Origin: Chara braunii
Lineage: Eukaryota; Streptophyta; Charophyceae; Charales; Characeae
NCBI GenBank assembly: GCA_003427395.1
Contig: BFEA01000283.1
Coordinates: forward strand, 695,045-732,613
Direction of reading: 5' to 3'
Length of the DNA stretch: 37,569 bases
Shown here in pieces: positions 10,432 through 21,172 of the stretch. The notes beneath the pieces are model-generated. The model worked only from the letters and a program-made list of their open reading frames with translations, was not told where the DNA came from and searched no databases. Both the position numbers and the translations under genes were made by a program. Every line of letters starts with the position of its first letter. Within the stretch, counting starts at the first letter, position 1.

Positions 10432-11099
10432 TTCACTCCCAATGCGAAACCAATACGTGCAACCCTTGACAAAATCAGATAATCGGAATAAAGCGACGAT
10501 GTTCGTCTACAAGTTGCGAGAACGAAAACAACACCAGCTTGGCAGCGCGAGTTAGGAGGAAAAAACTCGGGAATCCTGGAGACGATGAGAAAAGCGGCTT
10601 GTTTAGGCTGAAGTCCGAACGAACTCACAGTTCTGGAAACGAAGAGCTCTACAACACGCACGGTGTCCGACAAATGCGAACTAACTCGCAATAATGAAGA
10701 AAAGACAACAATTCGAGCTCGCAGTTCCGAGAACGAGGAACTGGCTACGCCTAGCGTTCAACGAAGATACGGCTTGTCACAAAGAAAGTGCAAACTAACT
10801 CGAAGTTGTCGAAATGAAGACCTGAAACACGCACGACACGCATGCCGACAAGTGGGAACTGAGTCTGACTTGTGGATACGAAGGGCAACGACTCACACTT
10901 TTGGAAATGAAGACCTTGCTTTCAGGAACGAGGTGTCTGGAGACGAGTAAACTCGGATTTTTAGATACGCAGGGCTACAACTGCTACAATGCTTTGGTCG
11001 CAAAGTGCGAGTTCCAACATCGCTGGGGTAGAAGAACAAAAAGTGCGAATTGATTCGACCTTACAGAAGTGGCACGGACGAGTTCCTATACCCATGCAT

Positions 11100-11133
<34 letters not shown>

Positions 11134-11270
11134 ACATCTATGTATTAAAAAAAAATCGGGATTGATTCGTCGTTCGATGAAACCCTGGTGTCCGATCGGG
11201 GTCCGAGACGGATATATATATATATACAAATAATATCCTGGCAGATTTGCAGCGTGCAGGTTCAGCCACG
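10432..11270. other. Gene-free stretch with palindrome copies and TA microsatellite
   Basis: Upstream of the large minus-strand gene. It holds palindrome-family copies near 10,611, 10,672, 10,786 and 11,041, separated by related spacers containing GGAAACGAAG or GAAATGAAGACC. The sequence is therefore a degenerate repeat with spacing of roughly 80-130 bp. (TA)n tracts lie at 11,098-11,137 and about 11,213-11,226. No gene is supported. Confidence 0.7.
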
Positions 11271-11277
11271 ACGAGAG

Positions 11278-11650
11278 GAAATCGAGCCATGAAGCGCAGA
11301 CCGGCTATGGCAGAGTGTGGTTGAGGGTGAAGCAGAGGTATGAGAACACGGGTGGTGGCGATTACGCGGAACAACAAAACTGAGAATTGATTCGGGGTTG
11401 AACATGTGGCGCAGACAGTGCAACTGGGAATGTGTTCGGAAATCAGACACAGATCACGACAGCAGAAACAACATGTCACCTTCAAAGAACTTTGTGTGAA
11501 CGACTAACGTCGGACGGATATGGATGTACGACGAGCGAACCAGCTATAGCACACCAGGGAAATCGAGCTACGAAAAGCAAACCGGCTCTGTGGAATGGAA
11601 GTCGCGCTACGAATAGTGAACCGGCTATGGCGGAAGGACGTGGTGGATGA
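11278..11650. repeat. Degenerate ~40-bp repeats around an ACCGGCTATGGC core
   Basis: Copies of a unit containing ATCGAGCTACGAAAAGC and ACCGGCT occur near 11,278, 11,535, 11,558 and 11,599. The last three are close to tandem, with a period of about 40 bp. Point differences between copies are many, so this is an old array. Nothing in it looks coding. Confidence 0.6.
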
Positions 11651-11848
11651 AGACAAGATGGCACAACGGGCGCAGTGGTGATAGCGCGACTTCGACTATG
11701 GAGCTGGCAGACAACAAATGGGATAAAATGAGGGCGGCAACGCCTTTTATACTTTTTCGCCTAGGCATCACGTCGGGACCAAGGAGGCTGCGGACAAGGC
11801 TTTTCAATTCACCGCTTGTTCGCATATCGCATGCCAGGGCGAATAGGA

Positions 11849-11890
11849 CGCCAGGGCCTATAAAACGCCAGGCCCTATAAAACGGCAAGG
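11849..11890 (+). repeat. Double CGCCAGGGCCTATAAAA repeat
   Basis: Two adjacent units with one base difference, each ending in CTATAAAAC. Each contains a textbook TATA-box sequence, but no plus-strand gene follows within 3 kb. I therefore annotate it as a repeat that happens to contain TATA-like boxes. Confidence 0.6.
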
Positions 11891-12139
11891 AGAGGTTGGG
11901 ACTCGAAAGGTCAGAGGTACCGCCAATTGCTGGTCGTCGATTAACAAGTGTCGACGGCGCAGATCAAAGAAACCACTGGCATGCCAGAGGCCCTAAATTC
12001 TCCACCAAATCCGGCATGCAGTGATATGACACTTCCGGGAATTACGAGACAGTCCATGTCAGTTTTGCTGTCGAAGTTTCGGTTGTCGATCGTCGTGATC
12101 CGACGTACAAAGTGGAGCGTCGTAACACCCCAAGGTCAG

Positions 12140-12370
12140 GCGCAGTAATCACAGCGCAACCATTCGTTGCGCACCAAGGCCAGGCGCGATGGTTCGTTGC
12201 GCATCGCGGCACAATTCCGAGCGCTCGCGAAAACCCAGCGCGGCGGTTCGTTGCGCTCCAACATCAACACACGAGACCGACAACATGTGGTCTGGCATTG
12301 TGCCGCACAACATGTGGTCTGGCATTGTGCGCTCCAACGTCAATACACGAGACCGACAACATTGTGCAAA
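12140..12370. repeat. Nested short duplications (76-bp unit)
   Basis: CTCCAACATCAACACACGAG occurs at about 12,256 and, with two changes, at 12,332, giving a 76-bp period. Within the unit ACAACATGTGGTCTGGCATT is repeated at about 12,280 and 12,306. Three copies of GGTTCGTTGCGC-type sequence lie just to the left (12,163-12,260). No gene is seen. Confidence 0.7.
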
Positions 12371-12459
12371 TGTCAACGGCGGTGGATATCGGACGTCCGC
12401 AGTCGCGCCATTTCGAATCAACGCAGTGCTTGCAAACTAAATCACGTTCATTCCCGCTG

Positions 12460-13200
12460 TCGCCATCGTCGTCGCCATCGATGTGCTGAGCTCTTCACCA
12501 TCGCTGCGCAGAGCTATATCCTTCATCGCAGCGCTGGCAATCGTTATCGCTCTCGCTACCATCGCAGCGCTGGCCATCGTCATCCCCTGAATTGTCACGC
12601 CATCTCTCTCCATCGCTATCCCTGCTATCGCAGCGCTGGTCATCGCTATCGTTACTATCGCACTGGTGGGCTATCTCCCGCGCGTTGCGCCATCTTTCTC
12701 CGGCAGGGGCTATCTCCACTGTTGCGCAGCCCCTCTCCATCTTTCTCCATCTCTCTCCATCGCTTAATCTCACTTCATCGCTACATCTCTCTCCATCGCT
12801 CAATCTCTCTCCACCGCTATCGTTGCTATCCCAGTGGAGGGTCATCTCCCGCACCATCTCTCTCCATCGCTGCACCATCTTTCTCCATCTCTCTCCATCG
12901 CTCTTCATCTCTCTCCATCGCTGTCCATCGCTCTCCATCGCTGCGGTAATTCTTTCCACCACACTCTTTCCATCGCTGCTCGATCTCTCTCCATCGGTGC
13001 GCGATCTCTCTCCATCGGTGCGCCATCTCTCTCCATCGCTCCATCTCTCATCGCTCGTGCGTGACCTGCCTCCATCGTTGTGCAATCCCTCTCCATCGTT
13101 GCGCGATCACTCTCCATCGCTGCTCGATCTCTCTCGCTACGCCCGTGCTTTCCATCGTTGCGCGATCACTCTCAATCACCACCTTACTATCGTGGTAGCC
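12460..13200. repeat. CTCTCCATCGCTGC minisatellite, first block
   Basis: A long degenerate array of about 20-bp units based on TCTCTCCATCGCTGCGCGAT, interspersed with TCTCTCCATCGCT half-units. Because the unit is nearly free of stops in several frames, both strands show apparent ORFs rich in Ser-Leu-His-Arg or Glu-Arg-Trp-Arg. These are artefacts of the repeat. Confidence 0.85.
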
Positions 13201-13374
13201 CGTCGTCGGTGCAGCCGCCCGTCATCGTTGAATCGCACTAAAAAGCATCAGGTATGAGTAATTAAGGTCTAACACGACGGATATAACAGTGAGTAAGCTG
13301 ATTTCAAATTGATCTCAGATGCATCATATATAAAAAACTAGTGAGAAACGTGACGGCCCTGCTCTCTCGGCACA

Positions 13375-13860
13375 CCAGATCTCTCCATCGGCTCGTAATC
13401 GCTGACCGTCGCTGACCATCGCTAACCATCGTCGCACCATCGCTAACCATCGCCGCACCAGATCTCTCCATTGATGACCATCCCTCGCCATCGCTACACC
13501 ACATCTCTCTATCTGTGCGCCATTACTAATCATCGCTGTGTCTGCTTTCTCGATCGGCGCCCCATTTGTGCGCCATCACTAACCATCGCTGCGCTTGCTC
13601 TCTCGATCGGTGAGCGATCTCTCTCCATCATTGTGCCATCTTTGTGCATCTATCTCCATCGCTGCGCCATCGCTAACCAAACGACCCATTGTATTGCCGT
13701 TGTAGTCCGCCATCGGTGTAGCCGCCCATCATAGTCAAATCGTACGAGACATGATGTATGAAGGCAGTTTTGAACTGATCCCTGATGCTATATGTAAACA
13801 AACATACGGTAGACGATTCAGAAACGGCACACTAACGTGGCAGCCGGATATGGATGGAGT
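13375..13860. repeat. CTCTCCATCGCTGC minisatellite, second block with duplicated flank
   Basis: A second, shorter run of the same unit. Its right flank (13,697-13,830: GTGTAGCCGCCCATCAT and then TTTTGAACTGATCCCTGATG) resembles the right flank of the first block (13,189-13,330: GTGCAGCCGCCCGTCAT and TTTCAAATTGATCTCAGATG). Array and flank were therefore duplicated together. Confidence 0.7.
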
Positions 13861-13979
13861 TGCCTATAAACTAGCTAATTGGCAGATATAGTTGTAGTTG
13901 TGAGATACGTGGATTGGAGTTGCCTATGTATAAGAATGTTTGTCGGATATGCCTGCAATTTCGAAATCGAAATGAGTGT

Positions 13980-14830
13980 GGTGAACAAGTTCGAGTGAAT
14001 TCGCGCTTCTTCTCGGCCAGGAAAATGAAGTCATTTTCCATGCGCGAATTCACTCGCTCTTCAACGAACTAGGAAACTAATTTCTTACTACACGGCGGAT
14101 AAGTCCGAATAAACTTGCACTTGCACTCTCAGTTTCAAAATCTCATTTCAAGTGCGAATTTATTCGCTCCTAAACAATCCAGGTCCCTGAATTTCTTACT
14201 GTACAGTGGGAATGCTCATTTCAAGTGCGAATTTTTCGCTCTTGAACCAACCAACAACCTATTCAAGTGCAAATTTGTTCGCACTTACATTCAATGTGCG
14301 AGTCTATTTGTCGTTGAAGCAACCAGGAATCTATTTGCAATTGTATAGGGCATAAGTTCGAATCAACTCGCACTTGTGATCTCCCCTAAATGCGACGCAC
14401 TTTTCTATGTGCGAATTTACTCGCTCTTCAACTGGCCTGGAATCTTGTTTCTTACTGTTTGGTGAATGTGCGAATGAACTCGCACTTGTACTCTCGCCGA
14501 ATGATCATCCGAGCTTATTTGTTGCTGAACCGACCAAGATTGTATTTCCAACTTTATGTTGCAGAACTCGGAGCCAATGGGCACTTCCGGTGTGCCCTAA
14601 ATGCGACAAAACATCCGTGCTCTATGTGCGAGTCAGTTCGGTCTTACATTTTTTGTGTATGATGAATCTGTGTATCGAATGGCGCGCACTTGCACTCTCG
14701 CCTAAATGCAAGTACGAGGAACTTCGCACTTGCGCTCTCGCATAAAGGACCTCCTACGCAGGAGTGACAATCAACTAATGTCGGAGAGAAAGTGCGAGTT
14801 CACTCAGACTTCCCCAAACCACTTGCACAT
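13980..14830. repeat. Composite degenerate tandem repeat built on the 22-bp palindrome
   Basis: At least eleven palindrome-family copies lie within 850 bp. They alternate with two spacer types: one like TCAACNAACCAGGAATCTATTTCTTACT and one like CACTCTCGCCTAAATGCGA. The whole is a degenerate tandem array of about 60-110 bp units. Copies with a complete mirrored half include 14,265, 14,354, 14,466 and 14,790. No coding sequence is supported. It ends about 270 bp before the transposase-like gene. Confidence 0.75.
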
Positions 14831-15100
14831 TAAATTAGCTGTAAGGAAAATAATCCTTCACTAAGACAGCTTGACCTTTGAGTCAAGGTTTCGAAGTGCC
14901 ACAAAAGTCCCCGGTTGTTTAAAGAGCGAATAAAATCGCACATGAGTAGATTACACGACCGTGAGAGAACGAAACTCATTCAAAAAACTATTGTTTCATT
15001 GTTTTGTGATAAATATTACAAATGTGAGTTTGCTCCCTCTTGTTTATAACGTTGACGTGATTTTCTTGTTGTACAGTTTTCGTGCGAATCGTCTCGTCAA

Positions 15101-18100
15101 ATGGGTGTCCAGCGCGGAGAAGACAATGTTCGAGAACGTAGTTCTTGTGACAGCAGTCCGGAAGCTCTCTGCGAACAGCCTCGTGATTTGAAAAAAGAGT
15201 TCTTTATGTTGACCCCGACGAATCGTGTGGACTCCTCAATGACGTCCAGTCGACGTCGTATTATTCGCTTTCCCGACGTTCCAGACGGTCAGCGCATATA
15301 TACTGCGCTAATCGCCGATAGTGAGAATGATAGGGATATGCACACGATTCCCGATGGATTGATGTTCGTCGACACAGATTTATGTGGTGTGTCCGAAACG
15401 ACTGGATCAGATCTCGTGCGGATGACCGGTCGGTTGTGTGAAAGCATTGAAGTTACCCAACTACTGACGTTTGACTATAGTTGCTCGTTGGTAGACACTG
15501 ACTTTTGCGGTACGCCTGATAGAAATGGATCTGCTAGGGAGCAGTCCGACACGTTCGATAGAAACGGGTTTGACAGGGAACACGCAGCGGAACGTTCGGG
15601 TGAAAATGCCGAGACAGGTAAGGCAATTCCAATCGAATCTATAAAAATTGACTCTCCAATGGGTTTGTTGAGTACGCATGTCCACGTATATGCTCCATCG
15701 ATGGCAGCCACGACTGCGACGAGAAATTGGCAGATTGGTTTCGTAGACACAGACTTCTACAGTTCGTTCGAGTCCTCCCGGTCTGATCTGCCGAGGATCG
15801 CTCCCGCCGGCAGATCTGATTTTATAGATGTAACTCAGCGGTCCCTGGTTGCGACTCATCCTGGAACTCCCGAAGCAGTTCGTTGGGATTTGTCTCATCC
15901 CCTCCCTGGAGAAAGGAGAAGATATAATGGAAAAAGTAGGCCGAATAGAAAGTCGAAACATTCGAAGAGGGCCAAATGTTGATTGAATGAAACTAACATT
16001 GCGCTCGTCCCAACACACAAATGTTGTAAGAACAAGTACCTTCGGGTTTTGACCATTGACGATATTAAACCAATGCGCGAAGCTTACTATGAAATGTCCC
16101 TCGAAAGGAGGATCGAGTGGTGGATGCAAACCCTGGACAATTTCACTGTCCTAGACGGTGGTCTGGAAAGAATCCAGCCAGTGTAGTGCAAGCGCCGTGT
16201 GTGTATTGCCGGTTTGTGTAAAATAATTGGGATATGTTAAAACACATACCGTCGTTATAGCAAGTGCAAGTCCAACGGGGTAGTCCGTGGCCGGCATGGT
16301 CGATGGGGATTGTTGAACTCGAGACCAGAGTCTGTGACCATGCTGGCTCATGTTACAAGGTTCGTGGAAGAACATGGAGATGCTATGCCAAACGATATGG
16401 TTGTGAGGGGGACCTCGCAACGACCTAGAGTTAGGCTTCCTGCTTATTTCACGAAGCTCTTTGTCCACGAGTCCATCAAGGCGGACTTGTTAGCGGCGGG
16501 TCAAAATGTCGTTTCGGAGCAAGTCTTGTACTCCATATGGAGGAAGTACTTGTGGCATGCCGACCTTGCCAAATCCAACTCGTTCACGAAGTGTGGCGAG
16601 TGCGTCCGCCTGCCATTCGCCTTTGCGACCGTAAGGATTTCGATGAAAAGCACCTTAAACACCAACTAGATCACGTCGCCTACCATGCGGATTATGCTGA
16701 CTGGAAACTTCGCTCCATTTTGAGCCCCGCGGAATACCTCTGTCTTATAGTGAACGGAATGAATAAAAAAAAACAACCATTCCTCACATCGGCATGTATA
16801 ATTACTCCAAGGATCATCGACACGACATGATGATGAAAACGAACCTCACCGTAGTTATGGCTCACGACAGGAAACCGTCCATTTATGTTTACATGTATCT
16901 GCCTTTCTATGTGCACGGTTCCGATGGTACGAGAACGTGCGTTATGCGGACTCTATGTGAGTTGTAGGCGTCTGGACAGAAATGGCCGCGCCACCTCCAA
17001 ATTCAGGCAGACAACTGCTGGAGGGAAAACAAAAACCAATACCTTATGTGCTTGGCCTCACTTCTTGTGAAATTCGGGATTTTTTAAGATGTGGAAGTGG
17101 GGTTCATGCTCGTTGGCCACACGCATACTGACATAGACACTACTTTTAGTGTTTTCTCGAAAAAGCTGAAAAACAACGATGCATACACCATGAAGCAGTT
17201 GTTCTCGCTTATCGAGTCGTCGCACAAGATACCGCTGAAGTGCATTGAGCTCGATCACTTTGCCAATTGGCGCAGGGTGGTGGATCGATACGTCGATAAG
17301 AGCATCGTCGGCGTGTCCAAACCGCACCTCTTCAAATTCTTCATGCGGGACGGTAGTCTCATCATGGTGTACAAAAGTACTGCACTGATACGGAATGGAA
17401 GCCGAAAGGCAGACCAGTTCGCTGGTTCCCGTTTGTGGATGGAGAATATGCAGGTCCTACCTCCCCTCCACAACCATGTGTTATTCCGCGTGTCGTTAAA
17501 GAGGATTTTCGGATGGCTCGTGACGGTGTCCAAAAAATTTTGGACGTCCTCGAACAACATAGACACATGTGGCAGACATATAGGAAGGAGGAGGTCGAAA
17601 AGCGGGAGGATGCTTTGTCCTACTGCAAAGCCATCTTCGTTGAGGCGGACGATATGATGCAAGAGCAAAGAAGAAGGAGAAGGAAGAGGGTGAGGAAGAG
17701 GATGTCCTCGAGGCGAACGAGCTCGAGATCTACCCTCACACCTTCTGGCCACAATTAGTGGAAACTGTGGTCGAAGTTAAAGAAATCGACCCTCCTTCGC
17801 CAAGCGCTTCGCTTGTTTATGTCGGACTGAGGGCGGGTCGTCCGAAGGTGGACTTCGACCCTCGGCGCCATATAACCAAAGGGGATTTTGTAATTTTTAC
17901 ACCACCCAATGAGGAACTGACTCAAGGTGTCCCGTTTTGGGTTGGAAGAGCACAGTTTGAGGTTGTCGACGACCGCTCGTCTCCAAATTTTGGTTGTTTA
18001 TGTATACAGTGGTGGATGCCTACAGGGCACTCGTCCGATCTTCGCGAAAGGTACTTCGGCGCTTGGACGAAGAGGTGGAAACTTTCCACTTCTGACGAGG

Positions 18101-18273
18101 AACAATGGCGACGCGCTGAAACAGTGGCTTATTCCTGGAGAAGACCCTTCCGCAAAAGAACGAATGAAAACAAATTCGTGACAGGACTTACAATACCTGC
18201 ATCCGTGTGCGAGAAAGCACTTGTGACCCTGGGCGACAGCTGTCTTTCCGGTCCGTCCGACGTGCCCATTTAG
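15101..18273 (+). pseudogene. DDE-transposase-like gene of the 'VGHTHxDID' type, broken
   Basis: About 1,055 codons. The ATG at 15,101 is the first of a frame open to 15,982. Residues 1-290 are hydrophilic, with three spaced repeats of a VDTDxxG motif. Next comes a Cys-rich stretch (THKCCKNKYLRVLTIDDI), then VCIAGLCKIIGI, a helix-turn-helix-type region. The core follows: KCGEC, LDHVAYHADYADWKL, LIVNGMNKKKQPF (the family usually has D in place of both N), IQADNCWRENKNQY and FMLVGHTHTDIDTTFSVFS. A C-terminal domain with VPFWVGRAQFEVVDD and IQWWMP ends at 18,273. In-frame stops lie at 15,980, 16,184, about 16,238, about 16,964 and about 17,081. Frameshifts lie near 16,605, 16,782, 17,385 and 17,680. 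The family resembles the widespread eukaryotic RNase H-fold genes I associate with Pfam DUF7869, an uncertain label. It is the likely mobility gene of this element. Confidence 0.75.
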
Positions 18274-18370
18274 TTAAATGTGAACTGATTCGGATTTGTT
18301 AGCCACCAACTCCGCAAAGATAATGACCAGGCGTTAACTGCGAACTCATTCCCATTTCTTGTCCTGCAGG

Positions 18371-19252
18371 ATGGATGAGGACAACACACCATCGTGCGAC
18401 GTTGTATACGAGACAACGTCCTACGAAACCTCGTCGTATGCGAGCGAGTATTCCTTATCGATCGAGAATGTGGACAGGGATCTTATCATCATGAACAAAA
18501 ATATTTGGGCACGAGGAATGGTCAGTCTTGACAACGATTATATGCATGTCGAAGCCGGGGGCGGCCTCGACGGTTACATTGAGCCCAAAACACGTGTTAT
18601 TGATGGACAAACTACAATAGTTCGAGATAGAGGGTCGAATATGTGGTACCTCTACTGGAGTTCAGAAGAGGTCGGACTCTGGGAAGTTTCATCCAGTCAA
18701 GAGGAGAACCTTCAACTCGACAGTATGCTCGATGCATGAGACTCACAAGACTGGGATTGTATGGACGAACAACATGCCAAACTGTGCGCTTGGTACTGCA
18801 TCGGGAAGTCGCAATTGCATTTCCGTGTGGTCATAGACTGGTATGGCCGAGCTCGTTTGTTCAATCGAGGCACCCCTGTACTAACTCTTTTCACGGAGGC
18901 CAAGCTTGACGGCAAGCGAATGAGAGCTTTCTTCCTTGTGAGGGAAGACTTTCGCGAGCACACATCCGCGGGTGTTCTGAAGCGCTTCCGTGATCGATTC
19001 GAAATAGATCCCTCGCTCGCAAAAGAGTTGAATCAAAGGGTTGACTGTTTGGTGCATGCCCAACTTCACTTCCTTTACGGATTATGTGAGGAGATATTCT
19101 TCACGTTGGAACACAAGGGCAACTACATTGACTACACTCTACAAAAAGTTTCGCATCACCGTTCGGGTGTCCAGACATTGGAATTCGTAGGTGGTAGGAC
19201 GAGAAAGATTTGCGACTGTCCTTACTGTGACGATGGGCACGAGTCGCCTTGA
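18371..19252 (+). pseudogene. Tandem paralogue 1, CDCPYCxxGH family, one stop
   Basis: First of four paralogues. The ATG at 18,371 follows TCCTGCAG, which looks like a 3' splice site and recurs before the other copies. The N-terminal half has DLIIMNKNIW, DYMHVEAGGG and GSNMWYLYW. The C-terminal half has KLCAWYCIGK, VVIDWYGRARLFN, TLFTEAKLDGKRMRAFFLVREDF, FRDRFEIDPSLAKEL, RVDCLVHAQLHFLY and CDCPYCDDGH. One in-frame TGA at 18,737-18,739 separates the halves. It lies where paralogues 2 and 3 have TGG (Trp), so TGG to TGA is the likely change. Otherwise the frame is open to 19,252. An ATG at 18,761 could start the second half alone. The start is 98 bp after the transposase-like gene; palindromes lie at 18,277, 18,336 and 19,289. 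The function is unknown; the last motif may bind zinc. Confidence 0.8.
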
Positions 19253-19464
19253 ACTACTATGTGACCGTTCCTATTTGCAGATTTTCACAACTCCGAATTA
19301 GTTCGTATTTTGCTGCTATACTGTTACGAAATCTCGTTGTTCATCGACGACCTCGTTGTTCACATTAGTTAGAGTTAACTCGTAATTGTTGTCACTGTTT
19401 CCACCCCGTGGGTCTGCTTTTTTCGCTTTTTCTGACCTTCGCACAATCGGGAGCACGAACACCC

Positions 19465-19760
19465 TGCAACGAAGTGCAAATATGTTCTTAGTTATCGGAT
19501 CCCCGGTAGGCCATTTTGTTCCTCCTTTCAGAGGATGTTTGGGACTTCACTTTGTTATGAACTGGCAGAAGTGGGAGTATACTCGCAGTTGCCATTCCCG
19601 TTAGACTCACTGTGCCTCATCGTTTACATGCCACCTCATTCTTCCTCCCACATTGCAGCATGAACTCCAACCAGACTTCGGCCCGCACAAGTACTTCCTG
19701 CTCGTCCCACGATGCCGTTTCTTGAAACCGGATTCCCGACCTCGAAAGTCACGTCGTTAT
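19465..19760 (+). pseudogene. Truncated paralogue: duplicated upstream region plus first ~20 codons
   Basis: The sequence 19,465-19,660 matches the upstream region of paralogue 3 (20,973-21,173) base for base over long stretches, including two palindrome copies. It is followed by ATGAACTCCAACCAGAC at 19,660, the start shared with paralogues 2 and 3. Similarity continues through CCGGATTCCCGACCTC and is lost near 19,750, before the conserved KNIWE block. It is the start of a lost gene copy sitting between paralogues 1 and 2, evidence of repeated unequal exchange in the array. Confidence 0.75.
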
Positions 19761-19898
19761 TGTCATGTGCAGTGCTCACCCTCGTTTCCTTTACTTGATC
19801 TGTCCCTTTCGACATACTCCCCCCATCCATGTGTCGTATGGTTCACGCACTCCCATCATCTCTAACGGGACACTAATTGCTTCGACACGTGATGCAGG

Positions 19899-20837
19899 AT
19901 GAACTCCAACCAGACTTCGAGTGTTTGCAATTCGCGTTAACCGAGCCAGTCGGGTAGTTGTTCCTCTTCATGCGACGTCTCACTGTTTCCCTCAGAGGAT
20001 CTCATTATTTTGAATAAAAATATATGGGAGAACCATCTCATGAGCATTGACCCCCAATATTTGCATATTGAAAGCGATGTCGCGTCGGACGGGCAAATCT
20101 CTATGCGTGTAACGTTTGACAATGACGGTCAAATTGTGGTCGCTTCAGATAATGGGTCGAACTTCTGGTACCTATACTCGTTGCAGGAAGAGGTTGAGGT
20201 TGAGGCAGACCCTGGCGGCGGCGAGGAGGATGATAAGGAGCCTGAGGACGTTATCGCTCCAACGGAGGTGATTGACGCTTGGAACACGCTTTGTGCAATC
20301 CAATGATGACCAACCCAAGACAGGAGCCACGTAAACCTATGTGCATGGTTTTGCCTTGGGAGTCCGGATTTGCAGACCCCAGTCATCGTCGACTACTATG
20401 GTCGAATTCGGGTGTTGAATCGCAATACTACAGTTACTACGCTTTTTTCGACTGTCAAGGTCGATGGTTTGAAAATGAAAGCTCACTTCGTTGTAAGGGA
20501 GGACTACCGAGGTGTCACCCTCAGTCACGCGGAAGCGTTCCACAACCCGACTCTTGCTGGTGCTCTAGGGCGATTCAGAACTCGGCTATCCGTAGATGCG
20601 GCTCTTACGAAGGAGCTGAAGTTAAGGGTCGACTGTTCGGTACACAGTCAGTTGCACTACCTTTTCGATAATTGCGACGACATATCATGGATAGTCGAAT
20701 ATAGGGATCACAACATGGAGGTGGTTTTCCATAAACAACACTACTACCGGTCGGGTGCTAGAAAGGTGGAACTGCTCCCCTGTGCTTTGAGCAAAGTATA
20801 TGATTGTCCTTACTGTGAAGACGGGCATCCCTGGTAG
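19899..20837 (+). pseudogene. Tandem paralogue 2, CDCPYCxxGH family, three stops
   Basis: The ATG at 19,899 follows GATGCAG and starts MNSNQTSS, as in paralogue 3. The whole copy is in one frame with no frameshift. A TAA lies about 14 codons in, and a tandem TGA TGA at about 20,303-20,308 falls where paralogue 3 reads Arg-Trp. Conserved blocks: DLIILNKNIWE, QYLHIESDVASDGQ, GSNFWYLYSLQEE, NLCAWFCLG, VIVDYYGRIRVLN, TLFSTVKVDGLKMKAHFVVRE, ALGRFRTRLSVDAAL, RVDCSVHSQLHYLFDNCDD and YDCPYCEDGH. The acidic linker between halves (EADPGGGEEDDKEPEDV) is variable among copies. A palindrome copy follows 46 bp after the stop. Function unknown. Confidence 0.8.
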
Positions 20838-21172
20838 TCGTTTCCACTATTCCTTTGATTAGGTGTGTCTTTGCACAATTGGGAGTGGGAGTACACTCGC
20901 CGTATCCATTCCTGCTAGACTACGTGTGTTCGTTTTCACTTCGCTTGTACCTTGCACAAGTGGGAATACGGCCACCCTGTCACGAAGTGCGAACATATTC
21001 TCAGTTATCTGACTCCGAGTAGGCCGCTCAGTTGCTCCTTTTACTAGATGTGTGTGCCTTCGATTCATTATGAACAGGCATAAGTGGGAGTATAATCGTA
21101 GTTGCCATTCCTGCCAGACTCCGTGCGCGTTGTCGCTAACATGCTACCTCGTGCTTCCTAACGTAATGCAGG

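Noticed and set aside
12167-13257. Long frames with Ser-Leu-His-Arg or Glu-Arg-Trp-Arg repeats on both strands
   Set aside because: They are direct translations of a minisatellite lacking stop codons.
13980-14830. CRISPR-like array of repeats and spacers
   Set aside because: Repeats are palindromic but variable, spacing is irregular, spacers are themselves related to each other, and there are no cas genes in this eukaryotic sequence.
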